From Photobacterium marinum (lineage in GTDB: Bacteria; Pseudomonadota; Gammaproteobacteria; Enterobacterales; Vibrionaceae), in contig NZ_AMZO01000004.1 of assembly GCF_000331515.1 (NCBI RefSeq), positions 1 to 64,000 of the forward strand: DNA of 64,000 nt, in the 5' to 3' direction. The notes below the pieces were generated by a model. That model was not told the origin of the DNA and searched no databases. It was given only the letters and a program-made list of their open reading frames with translations. Positions 31,763 to 40,929 of this stretch are shown piece after piece. The position numbers were made by a program, and so were the translations under genes. Positions within the stretch are counted from its first letter, which is position 1. Each line of letters begins with the position of its first letter.

Positions 31763-31807
31763 ACATTACTCACAGAAGTGGTTGAAAATACTGGAAATGA
31801 GTAATGT
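31763..31807. repeat. Inverted repeat upstream of yhdT-panF
   Basis: ACATTACTCA (31763-31772) and TGAGTAATGT (31798-31807) are perfectly complementary with 25 bp between them, 25 bp before the yhdT start. It could be an operator pair or a leader stem. Confidence 0.5.
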
Positions 31808-31890
31808 CTATGGAAAATAAGGTGGGGTATTGTGGCAAAAGTTAGAATTCAGCGCTAGAAAACACATCAAATTGCCGTTGATCGAACTAA

Positions 31891-31915
31891 AAAAGGCTGC
31901 CTGAGGCAGCCTTTT
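31891..31915. terminator. accC terminator
   Basis: A perfect eleven-base stem (31891-31901 with 31905-31915), A-flanked on one side and T-flanked on the other, ends the aroQ-accBC unit. Confidence 0.92.
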
Positions 31916-31933
31916 GTATCTGTGATTTTGCAA

Positions 31934-33277
31934 TTATTGCAGACCCAGTTTCTTTTCCAGGTAGTGGATGTTTGCACCACCGTGCTGGAAGTTCTCGTCA
32001 GCCATGATGTCTTGCTGCAGAGGAACGTTGGTCTTGATGCCGTCGATGATCATTTCACCCAGCGCGTTACGCATTCGTGAAATTGCGACATCACGGTTCT
32101 CACCGTAGGCAATCAGTTTACCGATCATTGAGTCGTAGTGCGGTGGTACTGTGTAGCCGCTGTAGATGTGTGATTCCCAACGGATACCCATGCCGCCCGG
32201 CGCGTGGAAGCGCTCAATCTTGCCAGGACATGGCAGGAAACGCTCCGGATCTTCAGCATTGATACGACACTCAACCGCATGGCCGCGGATCTGGATGTCT
32301 TTCTGGCTGAATGATAGTGGCTGGCCTGCTGCAATGCGCAGCTGCTCTTTGATCAGGTCAACGCCAGTTACCATTTCGGTCACTGGGTGCTCAACCTGGA
32401 TACGGGTGTTCATTTCAATGAAGTAGAACTCGCCGTTTTCGTACAGGAATTCGAATGTCCCCGCACCACGGTAGCCGATTTCGATACAAGCACGGCAGCA
32501 GCGCTCACCGATGTACTTACGCATCTCTTCGGTGATGCCCGGAGCCGGTGCTTCTTCAACAACCTTCTGGTGGCGACGCTGCATTGAACAGTCACGCTCA
32601 CCCAGGTGGATAGCACCGCCCTGGCCGTCAGCCAGTACCTGCACTTCAATGTGACGAGGGTTTTCCAGGAATTTCTCCATGTAAACCATATCATTGTTGA
32701 AGGCTGCTTTTGCTTCTGCACGGGTCATGGCAATCGCTTCGGTTAGCTCAGCTTCGCTGCGAACCACACGCATACCACGACCGCCGCCGCCACCGGATGC
32801 CTTGATGATCACCGGGTAGCCGATACGTTTAGCGAAGGCTTTGTTTCTTGCTTCGTCGTCATCCAGCGGGCCGTCAGAGCCTGGTACACAAGGTACGCCA
32901 GCTTTTTTCATCGCGGTGATTGCAGACACTTTGTCACCCATCATGCGGATGGTGTCGGCTTTCGGACCAACGAAGATGAAGCCGCTGCGCTCAACCTGCT
33001 CGGCGAAGTCTGCGTTTTCAGACAGGAAACCGTAACCCGGGTGGATAGCTACCGCACCGGTGATTTCAGCCGCACTGATAATACGCGGAATGTTCAGGTA
33101 ACTTTCGGTGCCGCGAGCAGGACCGATACATACAGACTCGTCTGCCAGTAGTACATGCTTCAGATCGCGGTCAGCAGTTGAGTGAACGGCAACAGTTTTG
33201 ATGCCCAGTTCTTTACACGCGCGCAAGATACGCAGCGCGATTTCGCCTCGGTTGGCGATAACTAATTTATCTAACAT
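31934..33277 (-). CDS. accC: Acetyl-CoA carboxylase, biotin carboxylase subunit
   Basis: Carboxylates the biotin on AccB with ATP and bicarbonate, the first half-reaction of fatty-acid synthesis. 447 residues (E. coli 449). The ATP-grasp glycine-rich loop ([14 protein letters not shown]) and the carboxylase signature [18 protein letters not shown] are intact. It lies 12 bp after accB in the conserved accBC operon. Confidence 0.98.
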   Translation of the reverse strand: MLDKLVIANRGEIALRILRACKELGIKTVAVHSTADRDLKHVLLADESVCIGPARGTESYLNIPRIISAAEITGAVAIHPGYGFLSENADFAEQVERSGFIFVGPKADTIRMMGDKVSAITAMKKAGVPCVPGSDGPLDDDEARNKAFAKRIGYPVIIKASGGGGGRGMRVVRSEAELTEAIAMTRAEAKAAFNNDMVYMEKFLENPRHIEVQVLADGQGGAIHLGERDCSMQRRHQKVVEEAPAPGITEEMRKYIGERCCRACIEIGYRGAGTFEFLYENGEFYFIEMNTRIQVEHPVTEMVTGVDLIKEQLRIAAGQPLSFSQKDIQIRGHAVECRINAEDPERFLPCPGKIERFHAPGGMGIRWESHIYSGYTVPPHYDSMIGKLIAYGENRDVAISRMRNALGEMIIDGIKTNVPLQQDIMADENFQHGGANIHYLEKKLGLQ

Positions 33278-33289
33278 AGATAGCCCCGG

Positions 33290-33751
33290 TTACTCGATGA
33301 TAACTAGAGGCTGGTCGAACTCGACTGCATCACCGTCTTCAGCCAGGATCGCAACAACAGTACCTGCTTTGTCTGCTTCGATCTGGTTCATCATCTTCAT
33401 TGCTTCAACGATGCACAGAGTGTCACCAACATTCACGCTCTGGCCTACTTCTACGAATGCTTTCGCATCTGGGCTTGGCGCGCGGTAGAAAGTACCAACC
33501 ATTGGAGAAAGAACCTGATGGCCCGCAGGTGCAGCCGGCGCCGCCGGAGCTTCTGCTGGTGCTGCTTGAGCTTGAGCTGGAGCTGCTACTGGCGCAGGTG
33601 CTGCAGCAACAACTTGTGCTGGAGCTGCTACAGTTGCAACAGTCGAATTACGGCTGATGCGTACTGATTCTTCGCCTTCAGAGATTTCAAGTTCCGAGAT
33701 ACCAGACTCTTCAACCAGTTCAATTAGCTTTTTAATCTTACGAATATCCAT
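33290..33751 (-). CDS. accB: Acetyl-CoA carboxylase biotin carboxyl carrier protein
   Basis: Carries the biotin that shuttles carboxyl groups between AccC and the carboxyltransferase. 153 residues: an N-terminal domain, a long Ala/Pro-rich linker (about residues 38-77) and the biotinyl domain with the modified lysine K119 in the EAMKM motif. AAGAGAAAG precedes the start. In E. coli AccB represses its own operon; the linker and leader here allow the same, without direct proof. Confidence 0.98.
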   Translation of the reverse strand: MDIRKIKKLIELVEESGISELEISEGEESVRISRNSTVATVAAPAQVVAAAPAPVAAPAQAQAAPAEAPAAPAAPAGHQVLSPMVGTFYRAPSPDAKAFVEVGQSVNVGDTLCIVEAMKMMNQIEADKAGTVVAILAEDGDAVEFDQPLVIIE

Positions 33752-33778
33752 TTATCTTTCTCTTATCTATATGTTCAT

Positions 33779-34231
33779 TTAGCTTTCTGCTTGCAGGCGT
33801 CGTACAGCTGCACGCAGGGCGAATTCATAACCATCCGGGCCAAGACCGCAGATCACCCCGACAGCGACGTCAGACAGGTAAGAATGGTGGCGGAATGGCT
33901 CACGGGCATGGACGTTGGACAGGTGCACTTCAATAAACGGGATACTGACCCCGAGCAGGGCATCACGGATCGCCACACTGGTGTGAGTGAAAGCGGCCGG
34001 GTTGATGATGATGAAATCCACATTGCCTCGGGCATTGTGGATGGCATCGATCAGCTCATGCTCTGCGTTGGACTGAATGTGCTCAAGCGTCACACCAAGT
34101 TCAGTTGCTTTGGCAGTTAAATTCGTCACGATTTCAGCCAGGGTACTCTGACCGTAGTGACCTGGCTCGCGAAGGCCCAGTAAATTCAGGTTAGGGCCGT
34201 TGATCAGTAAAATTCGTTGAATGGTCGACAT
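33779..34231 (-). CDS. aroQ: Type II 3-dehydroquinate dehydratase
   Basis: Catalyses the third step of the shikimate pathway in the dodecameric type II form. The 150 residues show the N-terminal NGPNLNLLG and the catalytic lid with R21 and Y26 (REPGHYG). The substrate-binding [16 protein letters not shown] and EVHLSN segments are present. It lies 27 bp upstream of accB and is the first gene of aroQ-accBC, an order shared with other Vibrionaceae. Confidence 0.97.
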   Translation of the reverse strand: MSTIQRILLINGPNLNLLGLREPGHYGQSTLAEIVTNLTAKATELGVTLEHIQSNAEHELIDAIHNARGNVDFIIINPAAFTHTSVAIRDALLGVSIPFIEVHLSNVHAREPFRHHSYLSDVAVGVICGLGPDGYEFALRAAVRRLQAES

Positions 34232-34342
34232 CTTGACGTTAAATCACTCGTTTTTTGACGTTTTACTCTAACAATGTGCAGAGAACAACAAATCTGCTTC
34301 CTTGTGTCCCAATTTTAGCTGCCAAAACACGCTTGGAGAGCA

Positions 34343-34371
34343 ATTATAGTGAATTCAATGCAAATCGCAGC
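34343..34371 (-). promoter_or_regulatory. Putative aroQ-accBC promoter
   Basis: On the minus strand a perfect TATAAT (34343-34348) lies 17 bp from a weak GCTGCG -35 (34366-34371). The resulting leader is about 105 nt. Confidence 0.45.
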
Positions 34372-34665
34372 AAAATACTGGTCTAATCACCACAGTTTTT
34401 TGTGGACACCTGTACGCTGTAATAATTGAGTCATTGCATTAGATGGCTGCGAGAATGCAGAGTTCAGCCGGGTATATTTAAGTTGTGGCCGAGTTCGTGA
34501 TTTTTATCCCGGATGTCACTTTCAGCCGTTTTCTGAATACAGAAACAGTGTGAATTGGGAGTGAAAATCTCTATTAGTGTAGTTGGTTTGGGAAAGAAAG
34601 TACGCGATCCTGCGCGATGATTTTGTAACCAGTCGTTGATATTGTAATGGATATCAAAGAAAAGC
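34372..34665. other. Gene-free stretch between aroQ promoter and acs terminator
   Basis: No ORF with start signals and no RNA gene recognised. Two small dyads are visible: CCACA/TGTGG arms near 34392-34407 and TTTCTG/CAGAAA near 34531-34546. Their function is unknown. Confidence 0.4.
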
Positions 34666-34687
34666 AAAGCCGCCCGAAGGCGGCTTT
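34666..34687 (-). terminator. acs terminator
   Basis: Perfect nine-base arms (34666-34674 and 34679-34687) around CGAA are followed on the minus strand by a T-rich stretch. Confidence 0.85.
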
Positions 34688-34698
34688 ATGTTGATAGA

Positions 34699-36648
34699 TT
34701 AAAGAACCTGTTGCTTTTCGGCTATCAGCTTTTCGACCACACTCGGATCGGCCAGTGTTGAGGTGTCGCCCAGAGTGCCGGTATCGCCGGTGGCGATTTT
34801 GCGCAGAATTCGACGCATGATCTTGCCTGAGCGGGTTTTTGGCAGGGCGTCGGTCCAGTGCAGGAAGTCCGGGGTGGCGATCGGACCGATTTCCTTGCGC
34901 ACCCACTCTTTCACCTCTTTGTGCAGCTCGGCACTCGGGATTTCGCCGGCGTTAAGGGTGATATAGGCGTAAATTGCCTGCCCTTTGATGTCATGAGGCA
35001 CTCCGACTACCGCGGCTTCAGCTATTTTGTCGAAGGCCACCAGAGCCGATTCAATTTCGGCGGTTCCCATACGGTGGCCGGATACGTTCAGAACGTCATC
35101 GACCCGGCCGGTGATCCAGTAATAGCCGTCTTCGTCGCGGCGGGCGCCGTCACCGGTGAAGTACATGCCTTTGAAGGTTGAGAAGTAGGTTTGCTCAAAG
35201 CGCTCATGATCGCCCCACAGGGTCCGCATTTGCCCCGGCCAGGAATCAAGCATCACTAGGTTGCCTTCTGCTTCCCCATCGATGATATTGCCGATGTTAT
35301 CAACCAGGGCCGGCTGAACGCCGAAGAACGGGCGGGTGGCGGAGCCCGGCTTGAGCTCGGTCGCGCCGGGCAGCGGGGTGATCAGGATGCCGCCGGTTTC
35401 GGTTTGCCACCAGGTATCGACAATCGGACAGAAGCTGTTACCGATAGTGCGGTGGTACCACTCCCAAGCTTCTGGGTTAATTGGTTCACCGACCGAGCCC
35501 AAGATGCGCAGGGTCGAACGCTCGGTGCCTTCAATAGCTTGGTCGCCTTTGGCCATCAGGGCGCGGATAGCGGTCGGGGCTGTGTACAGGATGTTGACGC
35601 CATGCTTGTCGACCACCTCGCTCATTCGGCTGGTGGATGGGTAGTTCGGCACCCCTTCGAACAAGATTGTTGTGGCGCCGTTGGATAACGGGCCGTAGAC
35701 CAGATAGCTGTGGCCGGTGATCCAACCGACATCTGCGGTACACCAGTAGATATCACCGTCATGGTAGTCAAACACATACTTGAAGGTCATGGTGGCATAC
35801 ACCAGGTAACCGCCAGTGGTGTGCAGCACACCTTTTGGCTTACCGGTTGAGCCCGAGGTATAGAGGATAAACATCGGGTCTTCGGCGTTCATCGGCTCTG
35901 GTTCACAGTGGGTTGAGGCGACAGCTGTTGTTTCGTGCCACCAGACATCGCGGTCGTCATCCCACGCGACTTCTGCTCCGGTGCGTTTAAAGACAATGAC
36001 TTTCTCGACACTGGTGACTTCTTCATTTGCCAGTGCCGCATCAACGTTTTTCTTCAGCGGTACAGCTCGTCCGCCACGGATCCCTTCATCGGCAGTGACC
36101 ACGACTTTGGCATCTGAGTCTGTGATACGGCCGGCCAGTGCCTCCGGTGAGAAGCCGCCAAATACAATGGTGTGAACGGCACCGATGCGGGTACAGGCCA
36201 GCATGGCAACGGCCGCTTCGGCGACCATCGGCATGTAAAGGCAGACCACATCGCCTTTGCGGATGCCCTGGCTTTTCAGCGCATTGGCAAACTGGCACAC
36301 CTGCTGGTGTAATTCATTGTAGGTCAGGGTGGCATCGTCGGCCGGGTCGTCACCTTCCCAGATGATGGCAACCTGGTCACCGCGGCTTGCAAGGTGGCGG
36401 TCGATACAGTTGGCAGAGACGTTCAGAACACCGTCTTCAAACCATTTGATACTGACGTGCCCGGTATCAAACGAGGTGTTTTTCACTTTGGTGTAAGGCT
36501 GGATCCAGTCAACAACCTGGCCATGTTCTCGCCAGAACCCTTCTGGATTAACGACGGAATGCTGGTACATCTCGCGGTATTGCTCATCGTTGATATGGGC
36601 CTTGGCGGCGATTTCCTTGTAGACCGGATAGATATGAACCTCACTCAT
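34699..36648 (-). CDS. acs: Acetyl-CoA synthetase
   Basis: Activates acetate to acetyl-CoA through acetyl-AMP, the scavenging arm of the acetate switch. The 649 residues carry the AMP-binding signature [11 protein letters not shown] and the core A8 lysine K609 within [11 protein letters not shown], the site that Pat acetylates in other bacteria. AAGGAG lies well placed before the ATG. In V. cholerae acs is activated by the CrbS/CrbR two-component system; the probable crbS lies 4.3 kb away in this window. Confidence 0.98.
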   Translation of the reverse strand: MSEVHIYPVYKEIAAKAHINDEQYREMYQHSVVNPEGFWREHGQVVDWIQPYTKVKNTSFDTGHVSIKWFEDGVLNVSANCIDRHLASRGDQVAIIWEGDDPADDATLTYNELHQQVCQFANALKSQGIRKGDVVCLYMPMVAEAAVAMLACTRIGAVHTIVFGGFSPEALAGRITDSDAKVVVTADEGIRGGRAVPLKKNVDAALANEEVTSVEKVIVFKRTGAEVAWDDDRDVWWHETTAVASTHCEPEPMNAEDPMFILYTSGSTGKPKGVLHTTGGYLVYATMTFKYVFDYHDGDIYWCTADVGWITGHSYLVYGPLSNGATTILFEGVPNYPSTSRMSEVVDKHGVNILYTAPTAIRALMAKGDQAIEGTERSTLRILGSVGEPINPEAWEWYHRTIGNSFCPIVDTWWQTETGGILITPLPGATELKPGSATRPFFGVQPALVDNIGNIIDGEAEGNLVMLDSWPGQMRTLWGDHERFEQTYFSTFKGMYFTGDGARRDEDGYYWITGRVDDVLNVSGHRMGTAEIESALVAFDKIAEAAVVGVPHDIKGQAIYAYITLNAGEIPSAELHKEVKEWVRKEIGPIATPDFLHWTDALPKTRSGKIMRRILRKIATGDTGTLGDTSTLADPSVVEKLIAEKQQVL

Positions 36649-36820
36649 TATTATTTTCTCCTTGTGTTTCCGTCATTGTCCGTTCCGGACCGGCTGGTTC
36701 TTATTGTTTGTATTGTGTGTAATTAATAACTTCTGTCAGATTCCGAATAGTCACAATTAGACTTTAGGATGACTGGGGGAAAACGAAGGGAAAAAGAGCC
36801 GTTTTAGTTCAAAAACAGAT

Positions 36821-36843
36821 AAAAAAGTTGCCGGTAACCGGCA
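36821..36843 (-). terminator. Terminator after the exonuclease gene
   Basis: TGCCGG/CCGGCA arms (36829-36834 and 36838-36843) are followed on the minus strand by a six-T run opposite 36821-36826. Confidence 0.85.
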
Positions 36844-36851
36844 TTTAGAGG

Positions 36852-37475
36852 TCAGGCACAACGCAGGGGCGGGATGTCACCGTGTTTGAGGCGGACATAA
36901 ATCAGCGCGGCGGCAATGGCATCCTGCATGGCGTCATGGCGCTGTGGCTCGGGGAGTTCAAGGTGGCGGCTGATAGCTTCCAGGCTCAGATCGTAGCAGG
37001 CGTTGGGCAGCAATCTTTCCAGCCGCTCATGGTAGAGATGGCTGACTTCCACGGTTTTGTTGGGCAGGGGAAAGCCGAGCAGTCGACGGAAGTAGCGGTC
37101 GAGGATCGTCTTGTCATAGCGGATGTAATAACCAACCAACGGGCGGTTGCCGATAAAGGACAAAAGATATAACAGAGCTTGTTGTTCATCCACCCCCTCA
37201 CTGAGATCCTGATGACGCAAGCCGTGTATGGCGATGGAATCGGCATTGAGGCTGCCGGGCGCTTGTAAGGTCAGCCTTAGTGACTGGCTGGTTATAATAC
37301 GGTTGGCCTTGATCTGGGTGGCGGCAATGGTTACCAGTTCGGCGGAGTGAGGGTCGAGGCTGGTGGTTTCGCAGTCGAGTGAAACCAGCTCATCGCCCTG
37401 GTAGCGTTCAAACAGAAATTGGTATGGGCTGTTTGCAAATTTATGCAGATACCACCATCGTCGTAAGCTGTTCAT
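36852..37475 (-). CDS. DEDDh 3'-5' exonuclease (DnaQ-like)
   Basis: 207-residue single-domain exonuclease related to the proofreading subunit epsilon. All catalytic residues are visible: D34 and E36 (LDCETTS), D121 (YIRYD), H180 and D185 (HDAMQD). It lacks the polymerase-binding C-terminal tail of true DnaQ, so it is probably a stand-alone nuclease of unknown substrate. It is 39 bp downstream of the cNMP/CBS/DUF294 gene and likely cotranscribed. This pair lies next to acs as in V. cholerae (from memory). Confidence 0.88.
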   Translation of the reverse strand: MNSLRRWWYLHKFANSPYQFLFERYQGDELVSLDCETTSLDPHSAELVTIAATQIKANRIITSQSLRLTLQAPGSLNADSIAIHGLRHQDLSEGVDEQQALLYLLSFIGNRPLVGYYIRYDKTILDRYFRRLLGFPLPNKTVEVSHLYHERLERLLPNACYDLSLEAISRHLELPEPQRHDAMQDAIAAALIYVRLKHGDIPPLRCA

Positions 37476-37514
37476 GGTTGTTTCCTCTTTTATGATGTCT
37501 CTCGCTTTTTGTTT

Positions 37515-39329
37515 TTAATCCCGGATTTGGTAGTGGTAACCGAGCCACTCTTTAAATTTCTTGACGACATGCAGGCTGTGGCGGAGCAGGTCGCGTTCGG
37601 CTCGGTTGAGCTGGCTGATATCCAGATGGTGTTGCAGCCCGTGGTCCGGGTGACTCAACTGCTGCCGCAGGCGGAGCTTGATAAAGAGTTTCAGAGCTTC
37701 ACTCAGATTGGATGAGGTGGAAGGCTCTAGTACGCTGTGCTTTTCCAACTGTTCAATCCGTCGGAAGGTATTGTTGTCAGCGATGTTATGTTCAAGGGTC
37801 AGGGCGCGAATACCGTGAACTATCGGAAAGATCCCGCCACGCTTGATATCCAGCCCTTCTTTGCCGGATTTGAGGTTGCCGAAAAGGGTCAGCGGGACAC
37901 TGAAGGTCAGGGCCGGGCGGGTGAAGGTCGCCAGGAGTAATTCCTGCTGGCCAAATTGTTGGCGGAGGTGGCCAAGTACCGGTTTCAGCAGTTCGGTGTT
38001 ACCGGCAACGGCATGGCTGTCGGCCATAATCGCCAGCTCCATCATGGTTTCACTGTTACCTGTCTGAGTGGCATCGCGAATGGTTTGTAACCACTCACTT
38101 TGATGTTTGACCCATTTGGGGTTGCTGACCATCACTTTACCGGGGCAGTTCGGGTAGCCGAGCTGGAGCAGGGTGTGGCTGAACTCTTCCATTACCTGCT
38201 GACAGTCGGGCCAGTCGATGCCATCTTTGACGATCAAGGCATTGTCCTGATCGGTTTTGAGAATTTGCTCTCCCCGCCCTTCCGAACCCATTACCACCAG
38301 GCAGCAATAATCATGCATATAGTGAGGAACCACTAACTGGAAGGCTTTTTCGATAATTTGCTCGTTGACGGTGGCGATCAGCTCCGTTACAAATCGGGTA
38401 TGGATGCCGTTGTTAAATAAGGTTTCGACCAGCCGGTTTTGCCCTCTGGCCGCTAAGGCCAGCTCCTCAACGGTTTCAGCTCTAGCGATCTGCAGGGTTA
38501 GGACGTGGGAGTGGGTGGAAAACAGGCTCAGTACCTGGGTCAGATCCAGCATCCCGATAATCGCATTGCCATCTAAAACCGAAACCCGCTTAACTTTGTG
38601 GCGGGTCATCGCCAGCATGGCGTTAAATAAGAAGTCTCCTTTGCGGACACTGATCACTGGTGTTGTGGCTATCTGGCTGACCGATGTTGCTGGCAGACAA
38701 GCTTCAAGCATAACGGCATGGAGCAGGTCGGTACGGGTGACGATGCCGTATTGGTTTGCTCCATTCTCTGCGGTATTGAGTTTGACCAGGGCAGCATCAG
38801 TTCCTTTGTTTTGCATCTGTTTAGTGACGGTAAACAGGTCGGTGTCTGCCGGGACTATCAGGCAAGGCTGGATATTGTCATTACTAACTTTGGTCAGGAT
38901 AAATTCAGCCAAGTTTTGTTGCTGGTGAGCGTTTTCAAGCAGTTGTCGGCGTCGGGCCAGGTTGTTGTCGAAGTAGGCGGCAAACTCGCCGTTGGCCTGA
39001 TAAAGGTCGGTAAAGAATTCCCGTGGCAGCAGGTAACACAGGGTGTCTTCCAGCGCGGTATAGCGGTGTCGGCTGCGTTGTTCCAGTTGGGCCCGGACAT
39101 CAAACATGTCATCAGCAGTGTAGTGGGCGAAGATTTCCTGACTGTCTGAGGCTGTTTCCTCGACATAGCCTTTAATAATAATGAAGAGGTGAGGGCTTGG
39201 CTCTCCGGCTTCAATAATGATCTCGCCGCCACGGAAATAACCGATATCCAGTGATTGTTGCAGGGTGCGTTGCTGATCTTCCAGTAGTCGGTCAAACGGT
39301 GGCAGTGAGGTATCGAATGTATCAGGCAT
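37515..39329 (-). CDS. cNMP-binding/CBS/DUF294 putative nucleotidyltransferase
   Basis: 604 residues in four parts: a cyclic-nucleotide-binding-like domain (about 15-135), two CBS domains (about 140-275), a DUF294 nucleotidyltransferase domain with GSEGRGEQ (348-355) and the acidic DQDN (360-363), and a C-terminal DUF294-associated substrate-binding helical domain. The GS...DxD pattern is that of GlnD-type nucleotidyltransferases, suggesting it modifies a protein or small molecule in response to a nucleotide ligand. The target is unknown. First gene of a unit with the exonuclease and divergent from the HcaT-like gene. Confidence 0.85.
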   Translation of the reverse strand: MPDTFDTSLPPFDRLLEDQQRTLQQSLDIGYFRGGEIIIEAGEPSPHLFIIIKGYVEETASDSQEIFAHYTADDMFDVRAQLEQRSRHRYTALEDTLCYLLPREFFTDLYQANGEFAAYFDNNLARRRQLLENAHQQQNLAEFILTKVSNDNIQPCLIVPADTDLFTVTKQMQNKGTDAALVKLNTAENGANQYGIVTRTDLLHAVMLEACLPATSVSQIATTPVISVRKGDFLFNAMLAMTRHKVKRVSVLDGNAIIGMLDLTQVLSLFSTHSHVLTLQIARAETVEELALAARGQNRLVETLFNNGIHTRFVTELIATVNEQIIEKAFQLVVPHYMHDYCCLVVMGSEGRGEQILKTDQDNALIVKDGIDWPDCQQVMEEFSHTLLQLGYPNCPGKVMVSNPKWVKHQSEWLQTIRDATQTGNSETMMELAIMADSHAVAGNTELLKPVLGHLRQQFGQQELLLATFTRPALTFSVPLTLFGNLKSGKEGLDIKRGGIFPIVHGIRALTLEHNIADNNTFRRIEQLEKHSVLEPSTSSNLSEALKLFIKLRLRQQLSHPDHGLQHHLDISQLNRAERDLLRHSLHVVKKFKEWLGYHYQIRD

Positions 39330-39593
39330 GGCAACCCTCCAGTAGGTTTGGATACGGCTGACAGATCGTGTACTTAGTACCTGTTTGAAAGTATCTGAGT
39401 ACCGTATCTATGTTGGCAGTGTCGCCCAGGAATGCCCTCGGCTCCAGCCGACTTTAGTCTAGCTGTGAACCGGAATTCGTCTTCTGTTTGAAAAAGGGGA
39501 AGGGATTTTGTCTGATAATTTCGTTTGGGTGGGAAGGCAGAATATGCATAATAGGCGCTCAATTTATTCTTCACTCTGCATATAGGACTTGGC

Positions 39594-40757
39594 ATGTTTC
39601 GAAGTAGTCCCTATGGATGGACCTCGCAGTATCTGCTCGGTTTTTTCTTTAACTATGGTGTTTACCTTCCTTTTTGGGCGTTATGGTTTGCCCATCTAGG
39701 AGTCAGTGCCTCCAATATCGGCCTGTTGCTGGGCCTTGGGCTGGGGGTTCGCTGTTTTGCGAACCTGGTAATCACACCACGCATTCACAAAGCTGAGCAT
39801 CTGATCCCGGCGCTGCGTTGGCTGGCGCTTGCCTCCCTTATTAGTTGTATTGTCTTTATATACTGCGGTAGCAGCTTATGGGCGCTGACGGCAGTGACTG
39901 TCATTTTCAACCTGCTGGTGGGGCCGATTGTTCCACTGTCTGATGCATTGGCAAACCACTACGCTAATGACGGCCACTTAGACTATGGTCGTACCCGCCT
40001 GTGGGGCTCGATTGCCTTTATTGCCGGTTCAACAGTGGTTGGGATGCTGGCGGCGAAATATGATCCGAGCATTATCCCTTGGGTTGCGGTTGCCGGCCTT
40101 GTGGCGACCTTGTTATTCGCGATGCGTCGCCCGACGGTGGAGCCTAAATCGGATGATAACCATGACGAAGCCCGTCCGGCACTGCTGAAAATGATGCGTG
40201 ACAGCCAGGTTGTTCTGTTCCTGGTGATTGTTGCTTTGTTGCAGGGCAGTCATGCCGCGTACTACAGCTTCAGTGCGATTTACTGGAAAGAGGTTGGTTA
40301 CAGCGAAGCGGTGATCGGTTACCTGTGGAGCTTCAGTGTGGTTGCGGAAGTAGCGGTGTTTGCGTTCAGTAAGCGTATTTTTGCTGGCTGGAGCGTATCG
40401 GCCATGTTCCGCCTGGCGGCAGTGGGTGTTCTGCTGCGTTGGGGGATTACTGCAAGTATGACTGAGCTGCCGGTACTGGTGGTATCTCAGGCCCTTCATG
40501 GTGTGACATTTGCTGCGGCTCACCTGGCGGCGATCCGTTATATCCAGAATGCCAAAAGTAATCAGGTGGTGGCATTGCAGGCACTTTACAATGCGTTGCC
40601 GCTGGGGGCCTTCATGGCGCTGATGACGGCGGTGAGCGGTTGGTTGTATGGCATCTGGGGCGCAGATATGTTCTGGCTGATGGCTGCGATGGGTGCGCCA
40701 GTGCTGTTTATGAAGCTTGAGCCGCAACGAGAGTCGTATGCAGCAGCAAGCTGCTAA
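39594..40757 (+). CDS. MFS transporter, HcaT (phenylpropionate permease) family
   Basis: 387 residues with about twelve membrane segments and the nucleoside/phenylpropionate-porter layout. Long stretches resemble E. coli HcaT: LDYGRTRLWGSIAF, LLQGSHAAYYSFSAIYW and HGVTFAAAHLAAIRYI. The substrate need not be phenylpropionate, since no hca catabolic genes are nearby; the position between acs and crbS hints at an organic acid. AGGA is six bases before the ATG. Confidence 0.85.
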   Translation: MFRSSPYGWTSQYLLGFFFNYGVYLPFWALWFAHLGVSASNIGLLLGLGLGVRCFANLVITPRIHKAEHLIPALRWLALASLISCIVFIYCGSSLWALTAVTVIFNLLVGPIVPLSDALANHYANDGHLDYGRTRLWGSIAFIAGSTVVGMLAAKYDPSIIPWVAVAGLVATLLFAMRRPTVEPKSDDNHDEARPALLKMMRDSQVVLFLVIVALLQGSHAAYYSFSAIYWKEVGYSEAVIGYLWSFSVVAEVAVFAFSKRIFAGWSVSAMFRLAAVGVLLRWGITASMTELPVLVVSQALHGVTFAAAHLAAIRYIQNAKSNQVVALQALYNALPLGAFMALMTAVSGWLYGIWGADMFWLMAAMGAPVLFMKLEPQRESYAAASC

Positions 40758-40929
40758 ATTTATTCATTAATTTACGGAGCGAGACCGGCGGCGCTATGTC
40801 CTGACCGGAACTGTGATCCCCCTGATTGAGGTAGTGGATGAATATTCGCTACTATGCTTAAGCCAGAGTAAATTCATCAGATAATTTGCCCTTCGGTATT
40901 TCGCATTTTCAATCAGTCAGGGAACGCAC

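Noticed and set aside
34232..34698. Hidden small gene between aroQ and acs
   Set aside because: No frame combines a start, a ribosome-binding site and plausible protein composition.
36745..36765. CRP site upstream of acs
   Set aside because: Only one TCACA half-site is present; the matching TGTGA at the correct spacing is missing.
40113..40727. Long minus-strand open frame within the HcaT-like gene
   Set aside because: His/Gln-rich composition typical of a frame shadow opposite a membrane protein; no ribosome-binding site.
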